This document shows positions 44,874 through 53,255 of a stretch of DNA of 54,435 nt, piece by piece. Origin of the DNA: an uncultured Lachnospira sp. (GTDB lineage: Bacteria; Bacillota; Clostridia; Lachnospirales; Lachnospiraceae); the NCBI GenBank assembly GCA_934343805.1, contig CAKRIN010000017.1, forward strand, positions 1-54,435. Direction: 5' to 3'. The first letter of the stretch is position 1. Each line of letters opens with the position of its first letter. The position numbers and the translations under genes are program-made. Under the pieces are notes generated by a model that saw only the letters and a program-made list of their open reading frames with translations, was not told where the DNA came from and did no database searches.

Positions 44874-45212
44874 ATGCGCAGAATAGACGAGCTTAAGCGT
44901 GAGATTATTAAAGAAATCTTACACAGCGAGGAATATAAGGAATACAGAAGGCTTCAGAATGAAATAGACCGACAGCCTGACCTTAAGCGTCAGGTTGATG
45001 AGTTCAGGATGAAGAATTTTGAATTACAGAATTCATCGGACGTGCCTGATATGTATGCGGCAATGGAAAGCCTTAATGAGCAGTATGCTGATATGAGAAA
45101 TCAGGATATAGTTAACCGGTATCTTATGACAGAGATAACATTTTGCAGACTGGTAAGGGATGTATGCAAGGATATAATGGACTCAATAGATATAGAACTT
45201 GATTTTTTGTAA
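44874..45212 (+). CDS. YlbF/YmcA family regulator
   Basis: 112 residues, all helical, Com_YlbF (PF06133) pattern: ILHSEEYKEYRRLQNEIDRQPDLKRQVDEFR. In B. subtilis YlbF, YmcA and YaaT form a complex that affects RNase Y, biofilm formation and sporulation. It sits 37 nt after the RNase J gene, a sensible place for an RNA-decay partner. SD AAGGAGAGGG precedes ATG 44874. Which of the two paralogues it represents is unclear. Confidence 0.85.
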   Translation: MRRIDELKREIIKEILHSEEYKEYRRLQNEIDRQPDLKRQVDEFRMKNFELQNSSDVPDMYAAMESLNEQYADMRNQDIVNRYLMTEITFCRLVRDVCKDIMDSIDIELDFL

Positions 45213-45261
45213 TGAATCATATATAGTGTAGCTTGATTAAAGAAGAGGAGACTGGGTTCAC

Positions 45262-45642
45262 ATGAGCAACAAGTCGGTTAGATTATTGATCACAATATCG
45301 TTGAATGCACTTATTATTGTACTTGGCATTTATATTATATTTGTGGCAGGAACTAAGGCGTATACATTCGGAGAGAAGATATTCAATGAACAGGCTGTTG
45401 ATTCTGAAGGAAGTGCAAGACAGGTTGAAGTAACCATAACAACAGACATATCTGCCAAGAAGCTGGCAGCTCTTCTGTATGATAAAGGACTTGTACAGGA
45501 TAAGACGATAGCGTATTTTCAGATACAGTTTTCAGATTACAAGGATAAGTTCATAGGTGGAACTTATGAGCTTAACACCGGTATGAAGCCTACACAGATA
45601 ATGCAGACGCTGGCTCCGTCAACAGATGAGGATGAAGAATAG
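45262..45642 (+). CDS. Shortened MltG-like protein (LysM-like region only)
   Basis: 126 residues: an N-terminal membrane helix (residues 8-30), then ~75 outer residues that match the LysM-like subdomain of MltG (VEVTITTDISAKKLAALLYDKGLVQDKTIAYFQIQ; YELNTGMKPTQIMQTL). The catalytic domain of the endolytic transglycosylase, with its Glu, is absent; the gene ends in an acidic tail with no sign of a frameshift downstream. Its place before trmR-trhP matches B. subtilis yrrL (mltG), so orthology is likely but cleavage activity is not. SD GAGGAG is 11 nt before ATG 45262. Confidence 0.75.
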   Translation: MSNKSVRLLITISLNALIIVLGIYIIFVAGTKAYTFGEKIFNEQAVDSEGSARQVEVTITTDISAKKLAALLYDKGLVQDKTIAYFQIQFSDYKDKFIGGTYELNTGMKPTQIMQTLAPSTDEDEE

Positions 45643-45671
45643 TGTAGATTGCAGTACATGAAAGGGAATGT

Positions 45672-46313
45672 ATGATAGTCAATGAGAGAGTAGTGGCATA
45701 CATTAATTCGCTTGATTGTGGTAATTCAGAGATATGTAATACAATTGAAAAAGAAGCGATTGCGGATCAGGTCCCAATCATTAGAAAAGAGATGGGTAAT
45801 TTGCTGAAGGTGCTTATAAGTATTGTTGCACCTGAAAGAATTCTGGAAGTAGGAACAGCAGTAGGTTACTCATCTATTCTTATGAGTGAGAATATGCCGC
45901 AGGGATGTACAATTACTACGATAGAGAATTATGATAAGAGGATTCCTGTTGCAAGGAATAATTTTAAGAGAGCAGGAAAAGAAGATGTTATAACACTTAT
46001 TGAGGGTGATGCTTTGGAGGTGTTAAAGGGATTAGAGGGTCCGTATGATTTTATATTTATGGATGCGGCAAAGGGACAGTATATTAATTATCTTCCTGAT
46101 GTTAAGCGGATTCTTAAGAAAGGCGGACTTCTTATATCTGATAATATATTGCAGGAAGGGGAACTTGTTGAGTCCCGCTATGCAGTGACAAGAAGAAACA
46201 GAACTATTCACACAAGAATAAGGGAATATGTGTATGAGCTTACTCATTCGGATGATTTTATAACTTCGATTGTTCCGATAGGAGATGGAATTACACTGAG
46301 CGTAAAGAAATAA
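45672..46313 (+). CDS. trmR: tRNA 5-hydroxyuridine methyltransferase (O-methyltransferase family 3)
   Basis: 213 residues, class I SAM methyltransferase. SAM-site ILEVGTAVGYSSILM, then TTIENYDKRIPVARNNF, DFIFMDAAKGQYINYLPDV and LLISDNILQEGELVE. The family includes B. subtilis TrmR (YrrM), which methylates ho5U34 to mo5U34 in tRNA. The next gene is the TrhP-like hydroxylase that makes ho5U, which strongly supports this role over a generic catechol O-methyltransferase. The gene lies 29 nt after the MltG-like gene. Confidence 0.85.
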   Translation: MIVNERVVAYINSLDCGNSEICNTIEKEAIADQVPIIRKEMGNLLKVLISIVAPERILEVGTAVGYSSILMSENMPQGCTITTIENYDKRIPVARNNFKRAGKEDVITLIEGDALEVLKGLEGPYDFIFMDAAKGQYINYLPDVKRILKKGGLLISDNILQEGELVESRYAVTRRNRTIHTRIREYVYELTHSDDFITSIVPIGDGITLSVKK

Positions 46314-46326
46314 TCAAGGAGGACAT

Positions 46327-47592
46327 ATGGCAGGACATATATATAATGGCAGAGAGACAGAGCTTCTTATACCGGCAAGCAGTCTTGAAGTATTAAAGAT
46401 AGCAGTAATATATGGAGCAGATGCTGTTTATATTGGTGGAGAAGCATTTGGACTGAGAGCAAAGGCTAAGAATTTCACTATCGAAGAGATGAAGGAAGGC
46501 GTGAGATTCGCACATGAAAGAAATGTTAAGGTGTATGTGACAGCTAATATTCTGGCTCATAATTATGACCTTGAGGGTGCAAGACAGTATTTTGAAGAGC
46601 TTAAAGATGTAGGTCCGGATGCGGTTATTATCTCTGATCCGGGAATGTTTACAATAGCAAAGGAAGTGTTGCCTGATACGGATATTCATATAAGCACACA
46701 GGCAAATAATACTAATTACATGACATATAATTTCTGGTGGAACCAGGGGGCTAAGAGAGTTGTTTCTGCAAGAGAATTGTCACTTGAAGAGATCAAAGAG
46801 ATAAGAGCCCATATTCCAGAGGAGATGGAGATTGAAACATTTATGCATGGTGCAATGTGTATCTCTTATTCAGGAAGATGCCTGTTATCAAGCTTTCTTG
46901 CAGGAAGGGACGCTAACAGGGGAGCCTGTACACATCCATGCCGCTGGAAATATGCTGTAGTTGAGGAAAACAGACCAGGACAGTATATGCCTGTATACGA
47001 GAATGAAAGAGGAACATATATCTTTAATTCAAAGGATCTGTGCATGATTGAACATATTCCGGAGATGGTTTCTTCAGGAATAGATTCATTTAAGATTGAA
47101 GGAAGAATGAAGACTGCGCTGTATGTTGCCACAGTTGCAAGAACATACAGACTTGCCATAGATGATTTCATAGAAGATCCGGAGAAGTACAAGGCAAGAA
47201 TACCATTCTATAAGAGTGAGATAAGCAAATGTACTTACAGACAGTACACAACAGGATTTTTCTTTGGAAAGCCGGATGAGAATACACAGATATATGACAG
47301 CAACACATATATCAGGGAATACACTTATCTTGGAATAGTTGGCGATACTAATGAAGAAGGCTTGTACCATATTGAACAGCGCAACAAGTTCTCGGTTGGT
47401 GAGAAGATAGAAGTGATGAAGCCGGACGGACGTAATATTGAAGTGACTGTGAGAAGGATTGTTGACGAAAAGGGCAATGATATGCCTAGCTGTCCACATC
47501 CTAAGCAGAACCTTTATATTGACCTTGGTATAGAACTGTCTAAGTATGATATATTAAGAAGACAGGAAGAAGACACTGAGGTGCAGAGCTGA
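46327..47592 (+). CDS. trhP: tRNA hydroxylation protein TrhP (peptidase U32 family)
   Basis: 421 residues. The U32 signature ETFMHGAMCISYSGRCLLS is followed by DANRGACTHPCRWKY, giving the four cysteines for an iron-sulfur cluster. N-terminal barrel start ELLIPASSLEVLKIAVIYG and GADAVYIGGEAFGLRA are typical. TrhP (YrrO, YegQ) uses prephenate to hydroxylate U34 of tRNA. SD AAGGAGG precedes ATG 46327. Followed by the terminator at 47622, which overlaps the start of sigK. Confidence 0.92.
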   Translation: MAGHIYNGRETELLIPASSLEVLKIAVIYGADAVYIGGEAFGLRAKAKNFTIEEMKEGVRFAHERNVKVYVTANILAHNYDLEGARQYFEELKDVGPDAVIISDPGMFTIAKEVLPDTDIHISTQANNTNYMTYNFWWNQGAKRVVSARELSLEEIKEIRAHIPEEMEIETFMHGAMCISYSGRCLLSSFLAGRDANRGACTHPCRWKYAVVEENRPGQYMPVYENERGTYIFNSKDLCMIEHIPEMVSSGIDSFKIEGRMKTALYVATVARTYRLAIDDFIEDPEKYKARIPFYKSEISKCTYRQYTTGFFFGKPDENTQIYDSNTYIREYTYLGIVGDTNEEGLYHIEQRNKFSVGEKIEVMKPDGRNIEVTVRRIVDEKGNDMPSCPHPKQNLYIDLGIELSKYDILRRQEEDTEVQS

Positions 47593-47621
47593 TAATTAAA
47601 TAGACAGATGGATATGCAATT

Positions 47622-47672
47622 AAAGGCATCCTTACACATATGATATATAAAAATGTGTAGGGGTGCCTTTTT
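47622..47672 (+). terminator. Terminator of trhP overlapping the sigK start
   Basis: A 17-bp stem (47622-47638 with 47654-47670, two G-U) and a 15-nt loop, followed by five T. The right arm contains AGGGGTG, the probable SD of sigK, and the T run ends at the TTG start. A σK-like -10 (CATATGATA, 47637-47645) lies in the loop. Confidence 0.8.
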
Positions 47673-48324
47673 GAAAACATTTGAAAAGCCGTTATCAACT
47701 CAGGAAGAGAAAGTTCTGCTTGAGAAATACAGATGTGGCGATATGGAAGCAAGAAATGAGCTTATAGAAAAGAATATGAGGCTTGTTGCACATGTTGCCA
47801 AAAAATATGCCTCTACAGAGCGTGATTATTTTAATGAGGATCTGATATCTGTAGGGACAATAGGGCTTATTAAGGCTGTAGATTCATTTGATTCAGACAG
47901 AAAGGTGCGGCTGGCTACATACGCAGCAAAATGCATAGACAATGAAATACTTATGCTGCTGCGCCAGGACAAAAAGAAAGAACGTGAAGTGTCCATGTAC
48001 GAGCCGATAGGAAAGGATAAAGAGGGAAATGAAATAAGCTTTAAGGATATTATAGGTGAGAATGATTACAGAAAATGTCCGGATGCAGTTGAAGATTATA
48101 TGTTTTCCGAGCAAATAAAATGCATTTATGATAATATAGATAATGTGCTCACAAAAAGAGAAAAAGATATTCTTAAATACAGATATGGACTTTTTGGAAC
48201 AAAGGAACTGACGCAGAATGAACTTGCCGTAGCACTTGGAATCAGCAGAAGCTATGTGAGCAGAATTGAAAAGAAAGCAATAGAAAAAATAAGAAGCGTC
48301 CTGCGGCAGAAAAGGCTGTTGTAA
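47671..48324 (+). CDS. sigK: Sporulation sigma factor SigK type
   Basis: RNA polymerase sigma-70 family factor for late mother-cell genes. Region 2 RNELIEKNMRLVAHVAKKY and DLISVGTIGLIKAVDSF; YEPIGKDKEGNEISFKDII between the regions is close to B. subtilis SigK; region 4 is LTQNELAVALGISRSYVSRIEKKA. 217 residues from TTG 47671 (MKTFEKPLS). SD AGGGGTG lies at 47659-47665. ATG 47653 would be inside the terminator arm. The frame is unbroken, so no skin prophage splits it. There is little sign of a long SigK pro-sequence. Confidence 0.9.
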   Translation: MKTFEKPLSTQEEKVLLEKYRCGDMEARNELIEKNMRLVAHVAKKYASTERDYFNEDLISVGTIGLIKAVDSFDSDRKVRLATYAAKCIDNEILMLLRQDKKKEREVSMYEPIGKDKEGNEISFKDIIGENDYRKCPDAVEDYMFSEQIKCIYDNIDNVLTKREKDILKYRYGLFGTKELTQNELAVALGISRSYVSRIEKKAIEKIRSVLRQKRLL

Positions 48325-48344
48325 GACAGGGAAAAGAGGACAGA

Positions 48345-50156
48345 ATGGAACTGACAGATTGCAATGTTATTAAGAAAAGACTTGATGCGGTACGAAAGAT
48401 AATGCAGAAGCAGAAGGTAGATATATATATAGTTGCCACAGGTGACTACCATATATCAGAATATGCTGGTGATTACTTTAATGAGAGAGAATACATTACA
48501 GGATTTACAGGCTCAGCGGGAACAGCGGTTATTACTAAAGATGATGCTAAGCTTTTTACAGATGGAAGGTATTTTGTCCAGGCAAAAAGACAGATAGAGG
48601 GTACGGGATTCTCACTTATGGCAGTAGGAGCGCCGGGAGTACCTGACATATACGCATATTGTCTGGATGTGGCAGAGCATGGATGGACCATGGGATTTGA
48701 CGGAAGAACAGTTCCTGCGCAGATGGGGCTTCTGTTAACAGATATCATGAATGAAAAGTGCGGTAAATGTGTGTATGATTTTGATGCTGTTGGAGAAATA
48801 TATGAAGACAGACCGGAATTTCCACATAGCAAAGCATTTATGTTAGAGGAGAAGTATGCAGGAGAAAACGTTGCTCATAAGCTTGAACGTATAAGATGGC
48901 AAATGCGCCATAAAAAAGCAGATATACATATAATGACAACACTTGACGACATATGCTGGACATTCAACATAAGGGGACTCGATGTTGATTGTAATCCGGT
49001 TATTATGGCATATTCAGTAATAACTATGGATAATGCGTATATATATACTGACAGGGACAGATTTGATGATAATACTATCGGGGTGTTTGATGATGCAGGC
49101 GTGGTAATATGTCCATACAACGATATATATAGTGATATTGAAGGGTTTAAGGGGCATGTTCTCATTGATACCAGACGTGTTAATATGAGCATATATGAGA
49201 AAGTTGATTCTAACAAAGAGTGTGTTATGATTCAGGCGGATAATCCTGCCATGCTTCTGAAAGCAGTTAAGAATGAAACGGAAATCAGGAATCTGCGAGA
49301 TGTGCATATTGATGATGGTGCTGCTGTTACTAAGTTCATATTCTGGCTTAAGGAAAATGTTGCAGACGGCAATATAACTGAAGCCGGTGCGGCACAGTAT
49401 CTTGACAATCTCAGAAGCAGGATAAAGGATTACATAGAACTTAGTTTTGACACAATCAGTGCCTATAATGAAAATGCGGCAATGATGCATTACCACGCAG
49501 ATGAGACTAATGCTGCAAGGTTAAGACCAGAAGGAATGCTGCTTGTTGATTCAGGTGGACAGTATCTTCGCGGAACAACAGATATAACAAGGACTATAGC
49601 ACTGGGACCTGTAACTGATGAGATGAAGAAGTACTATACGCTTACGCTTAAGGGAATGCTTAATCTGGCTGATGCCAGATTCTTAAAAGGATGTACCGGG
49701 TTTAATCTGGACATTCTTGCCAGACAGCCATTGTGGAATATCGGCATGGATTACAGATGCGGTACAGGACACGGAATAGGATATCTTCTTAATGTACATG
49801 AAAGTCCTAATGGGTTCAGATGGAAGCATAATCCGGGACATAATGACCTTGCGGTTATTGAAGAAGGTATGGTTACTTCTGATGAACCGGGCGTATATAT
49901 TGAAGGCCAGTTTGGAATCCGCATAGAGAATGAAATTGTCTGTGTCAAGGATTACGAGAATGAATATGGAACATTTTTAAAGTTCGATATGCTTACAATG
50001 GTTCCTCTGGACAAGGCACTTATAGATAAAGAGTATCTGGATACTGTGGATGTGGAAAGACTTAATGTTTATCACAAGATGGTATATGAAAAGCTTTGCC
50101 CGTATTTTGAAGGAAAAGAGCTTGAAATGTTGAAAGAGGCGACTGCTGCGATATAA
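48345..50156 (+). CDS. pepP: Xaa-Pro aminopeptidase, M24B family
   Basis: 603 residues: two creatinase N-like domains, then the pita-bread domain and the C-terminal extension of the eukaryote-like aminopeptidase P1 group. Metal ligands are D402 (LLVDSGGQY), D413 (GTTDITRT), H476 (GTGHGIGY), E514 (SDEPGVY) and E528 (GIRIENEI), so it should be active with two metal ions (Mn). It releases N-terminal residues before proline. AGAGGA precedes ATG 48345, 20 nt after sigK. Confidence 0.94.
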   Translation: MELTDCNVIKKRLDAVRKIMQKQKVDIYIVATGDYHISEYAGDYFNEREYITGFTGSAGTAVITKDDAKLFTDGRYFVQAKRQIEGTGFSLMAVGAPGVPDIYAYCLDVAEHGWTMGFDGRTVPAQMGLLLTDIMNEKCGKCVYDFDAVGEIYEDRPEFPHSKAFMLEEKYAGENVAHKLERIRWQMRHKKADIHIMTTLDDICWTFNIRGLDVDCNPVIMAYSVITMDNAYIYTDRDRFDDNTIGVFDDAGVVICPYNDIYSDIEGFKGHVLIDTRRVNMSIYEKVDSNKECVMIQADNPAMLLKAVKNETEIRNLRDVHIDDGAAVTKFIFWLKENVADGNITEAGAAQYLDNLRSRIKDYIELSFDTISAYNENAAMMHYHADETNAARLRPEGMLLVDSGGQYLRGTTDITRTIALGPVTDEMKKYYTLTLKGMLNLADARFLKGCTGFNLDILARQPLWNIGMDYRCGTGHGIGYLLNVHESPNGFRWKHNPGHNDLAVIEEGMVTSDEPGVYIEGQFGIRIENEIVCVKDYENEYGTFLKFDMLTMVPLDKALIDKEYLDTVDVERLNVYHKMVYEKLCPYFEGKELEMLKEATAAI

Positions 50157-50183
50157 AGCTGCAATATAAATATGGAGGAATGT

Positions 50184-51287
50184 ATGAAGAAAATTAAGAA
50201 ACCCGGAACAGGTGTTATTATTGCGGTTGCAGGGATTATTGCTGCAATAGTTGTATTTGCATTTATACAGTCACAGAAATTTGATGTGTGGGATTATATT
50301 ACGATAACATACGAAGGTGCTAATGGATATGCAAGACCGGTATTCTCGCTTGATAAGGACAGATTATACAAACAGCTTATGGGTAAAAGTGATGATGCGG
50401 ACAAGTCATATAATGTCAAAATGCTTATAGAATCTATCAATATTACATCTGATGCCACGGATTTATCTAATTCTGACAAATACAAAGTCGATCTTGAATT
50501 CGATGAGAAGTACGAGGATGCTGTGGGAGTAAGCATGGGAAAAGGCTACAAAAAAATAAAAGCTGCCAATATCCAGAAGGGGACAAGCGTTGAACTGTAT
50601 GAGAATGTTGATGTGCAGTTTAAGGGAGTCAGTCCGGAGGCAGTCGTGAACATAAACAATAACTGGGAGGATGAATATCTTAGCGGACTCACTTTTACAG
50701 TTGATAAAAAGGATAACATCAGTTATGGGGATGTTGTTGTAGTTACATGTGACCAGTCATATGAAGAGATTGCAAGGCACGGCTATCTTGTATCAGATAC
50801 AGAGGCGTCGTATGAGGCAGACAAATTGCCGGGTTATGTGGAAAATGTGTCGCAGATTGACAGAAGTGTGCTTAACAATGTAAAGGGCGAAGTGCTTGAA
50901 ACAATTGCTTCACAGACACAGGATGCAACATTCCATATGCTCTATAAGGCAACTTCTGATACAGCATATCTGAGACATCTTAATAATGAGAACTGCTCAG
51001 ATGCAAAAGTTACTGATGTGTATTTTCTTACAAGAAATAAAGATACGGGTGAGGCTAATAATTATATTTATATAATGGCATCGGCACTGATATCTGATTC
51101 AGAGGATGAAAAGACTGTGTATTTTGCGTTCTCATACAGCAACAATTATGTTAATGTTGACGGAACATTTGACATGAATCACGATAATGAAGAGAAAAGA
51201 TATGTATGCAGTACAGATAAAGACAAGCTGTATGCTGATACTGTAGGAAGCAAAGCTGACAGCTATACAGTAACCACAGTGAAATAA
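50184..51287 (+). CDS. Exported membrane-anchored protein of unknown function
   Basis: 367 residues. A Lys-rich N terminus and one helix (residues 8-28, GTGVIIAVAGIIAAIVVFAF) act as a signal anchor, and the rest is outside. The outer part begins with DYITITYEGANGYARPVFSLD, a pattern seen in other Lachnospiraceae exported proteins of unknown role, and has a repeated beta style. It has no cysteine pair or catalytic motif that I recognise. TGGAGG precedes ATG 50184; the in-frame ATG 50172 has none. It is 28 nt after pepP and is followed by the pilB promoter. Confidence 0.6.
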   Translation: MKKIKKPGTGVIIAVAGIIAAIVVFAFIQSQKFDVWDYITITYEGANGYARPVFSLDKDRLYKQLMGKSDDADKSYNVKMLIESINITSDATDLSNSDKYKVDLEFDEKYEDAVGVSMGKGYKKIKAANIQKGTSVELYENVDVQFKGVSPEAVVNINNNWEDEYLSGLTFTVDKKDNISYGDVVVVTCDQSYEEIARHGYLVSDTEASYEADKLPGYVENVSQIDRSVLNNVKGEVLETIASQTQDATFHMLYKATSDTAYLRHLNNENCSDAKVTDVYFLTRNKDTGEANNYIYIMASALISDSEDEKTVYFAFSYSNNYVNVDGTFDMNHDNEEKRYVCSTDKDKLYADTVGSKADSYTVTTVK

Positions 51288-51319
51288 ATGATATGGACAG
51301 AGGAAATTATAATTAAAGT

Positions 51320-51349
51320 TTGTACATTAGTACATGGATATGGTATAAT
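51320..51349 (+). promoter_or_regulatory. Promoter of pilB-pilT
   Basis: TTGTAC (51320-51325), an 18-bp spacer and an extended -10 box TG-G-TATAAT (51341-51349). The -35 is embedded in the palindrome TGTACATTAGTACA (51321-51334), a possible operator. Confidence 0.75.
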
Positions 51350-51413
51350 TGTCCTAATAATATGGTGTTAGCAGGGGGATATTGCTTTATACCTGCAAGA
51401 AGGAGGTTTTAGG

Positions 51414-53231
51414 GTGAATTACAGAAAAAAGGTAAGATTAGGTGATGTGCTTGTTAAGAAAGGAATAATTGACGAGAATCAGCTGCAGACTGCACTTTCA
51501 AGACAGAGAGAGCAGGGGAAGATGCTTGGTGAGATGGTTATTGCGTTAGGATACGCAACACAGAGGGACATCAATGAAGCATTGTGTGACAGTCTGAATA
51601 TCGATTTTATAGATCTTAGAGAAGCGGATATAAATGAAGATGTGCTTTCTATGCTTGATGAGAATATCATGAGAAAGTATACACTTATTCCATTAGGGGA
51701 TGCACTTGATAATCCGGGGGCAATCAGGGTTGCTATGGCAGATCCTACTAATATTCTTGCTATGGATGATATTAATATTGTAACAGGAAAGCAGGTTGTT
51801 CCAGTACTTGCCAATGCTGCAGATATTAATGCATTCCTTGATAAAGCATTTGGACAGAAGCAGGCTCAGAATATCGTAGATCTGTATAAGAGAGAACAGG
51901 GCGAGACTGTCAGGGAAGAGACTAAGGAAGACAAGGCAAGAAGAGAAGAGATTGAGAATGCACCTATCGTTCAGCTTATCAACAGCGTAATTGAGCAGGC
52001 TGTAAGACAGAGAGCATCAGATATACATATTGAGCCAATGGAAGGCAGTATCAGGGTAAGATACAGAATTGATGGTAACTTAAGAGAAATTATCCAGTAT
52101 GATAATACACTTCTTGGTGCTATCACAACACGTATCAAGATTATGTCTGGCATGGATATTTCTGAGAAGAGAAAGCCTCAGGATGGACGTATCACAATTA
52201 ATGTTGATGGCAGGGAGTATGATATCCGTGTATCTAACCTTCCTACTGTATATGGCGAGAAGTGCGTTATGAGAATTGCGTCCAAGGAGGGATTCAACAT
52301 TGATAAATCCAAACTTGGACTTTCACCAGCAGACCTTAAGGTATTTGATGATATTCTTAAGAATCCACATGGAATTATCCTTGTAACAGGACCTACAGGA
52401 TCTGGTAAATCAACAACTCTTTATACAGCACTTAGTGAGCTTAACACAGAAGATGTTAACATTATCACCGTAGAAGACCCAGTCGAGGCTAATATTGATG
52501 GTATTAACCAGGTACAGGTTAACAACAAGGCTAACCTTACTTTCGCATCTGCATTAAGATCTATCCTCCGTCAGGATCCGGATATTATCATGATCGGTGA
52601 GATCCGAGATGGTGAGACAGCTGAGATTGCGGTACGAGCTTCTATTACCGGTCACCTGGTAGTAAGTACACTGCATACTAACAGTACAGCAAGTTCTGTT
52701 GCCCGTCTTGAGGATATGGGAATTGAGTCTTACCTTATTGCAGATTCACTTGTAGGTATTATTGCCCAGCGACTTGTAAGAAGGCTGTGTGATTGTAAGA
52801 CGCCTAAGGAGGCAAGCGCAGAAGAGAAGCAGATGTTAGGAATAGATCCTGATGAATCGTTCACAGTATATGAACCATGTGGATGCAAGCTTTGTAATGG
52901 TACGGGCTATTATGGACGACTTGGTATATATGAAATTATGAAGATTACACCTTCAATTAAGAGACTCATATCTAAGCATGCCGAAGCTGAAGAGATTAAG
53001 AATATGGCTGTAAGTGAAGGCATGAACACTCTTAAGATGGCAGCTTCTAATGCTGTTAAGGATGGACTTACATCAATTGCAGAGATGATCAAGGCTACAT
53101 ATGAAGCTGAAGAAGATGATGCATCAGAGGTAAGTGATAATCCGCTTATTGGCAAGGCATCAGGAAGTACAGCTAAGGTAGCTTCTAATGATGATGTGCT
53201 TGAGATGATTGAATTAGAGCAGATAGACTAA
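51414..53231 (+). CDS. pilB: Type IV pilus extension ATPase PilB (GspE/PulE family)
   Basis: 605 residues. N-terminal MshEN domain (RLGDVLVKKGIIDENQLQTA), then the ATPase: ASDIHIEPMEGSIRVRYRIDG, Walker A GPTGSGKST from residue 326, Asp box EDPVEANIDGINQVQVN and Walker B IIMIGEIRDGETAEIA. The zinc-binding four cysteines are in CDCKTP and CGCKLC. GTG 51414 follows AAGGAGG. It powers pilus assembly at the membrane. Directly followed by pilT, 24 nt apart. Confidence 0.94.
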   Translation: MNYRKKVRLGDVLVKKGIIDENQLQTALSRQREQGKMLGEMVIALGYATQRDINEALCDSLNIDFIDLREADINEDVLSMLDENIMRKYTLIPLGDALDNPGAIRVAMADPTNILAMDDINIVTGKQVVPVLANAADINAFLDKAFGQKQAQNIVDLYKREQGETVREETKEDKARREEIENAPIVQLINSVIEQAVRQRASDIHIEPMEGSIRVRYRIDGNLREIIQYDNTLLGAITTRIKIMSGMDISEKRKPQDGRITINVDGREYDIRVSNLPTVYGEKCVMRIASKEGFNIDKSKLGLSPADLKVFDDILKNPHGIILVTGPTGSGKSTTLYTALSELNTEDVNIITVEDPVEANIDGINQVQVNNKANLTFASALRSILRQDPDIIMIGEIRDGETAEIAVRASITGHLVVSTLHTNSTASSVARLEDMGIESYLIADSLVGIIAQRLVRRLCDCKTPKEASAEEKQMLGIDPDESFTVYEPCGCKLCNGTGYYGRLGIYEIMKITPSIKRLISKHAEAEEIKNMAVSEGMNTLKMAASNAVKDGLTSIAEMIKATYEAEEDDASEVSDNPLIGKASGSTAKVASNDDVLEMIELEQID

Positions 53232-53255
53232 GCTTTACCATGATTGGAGATAAGT

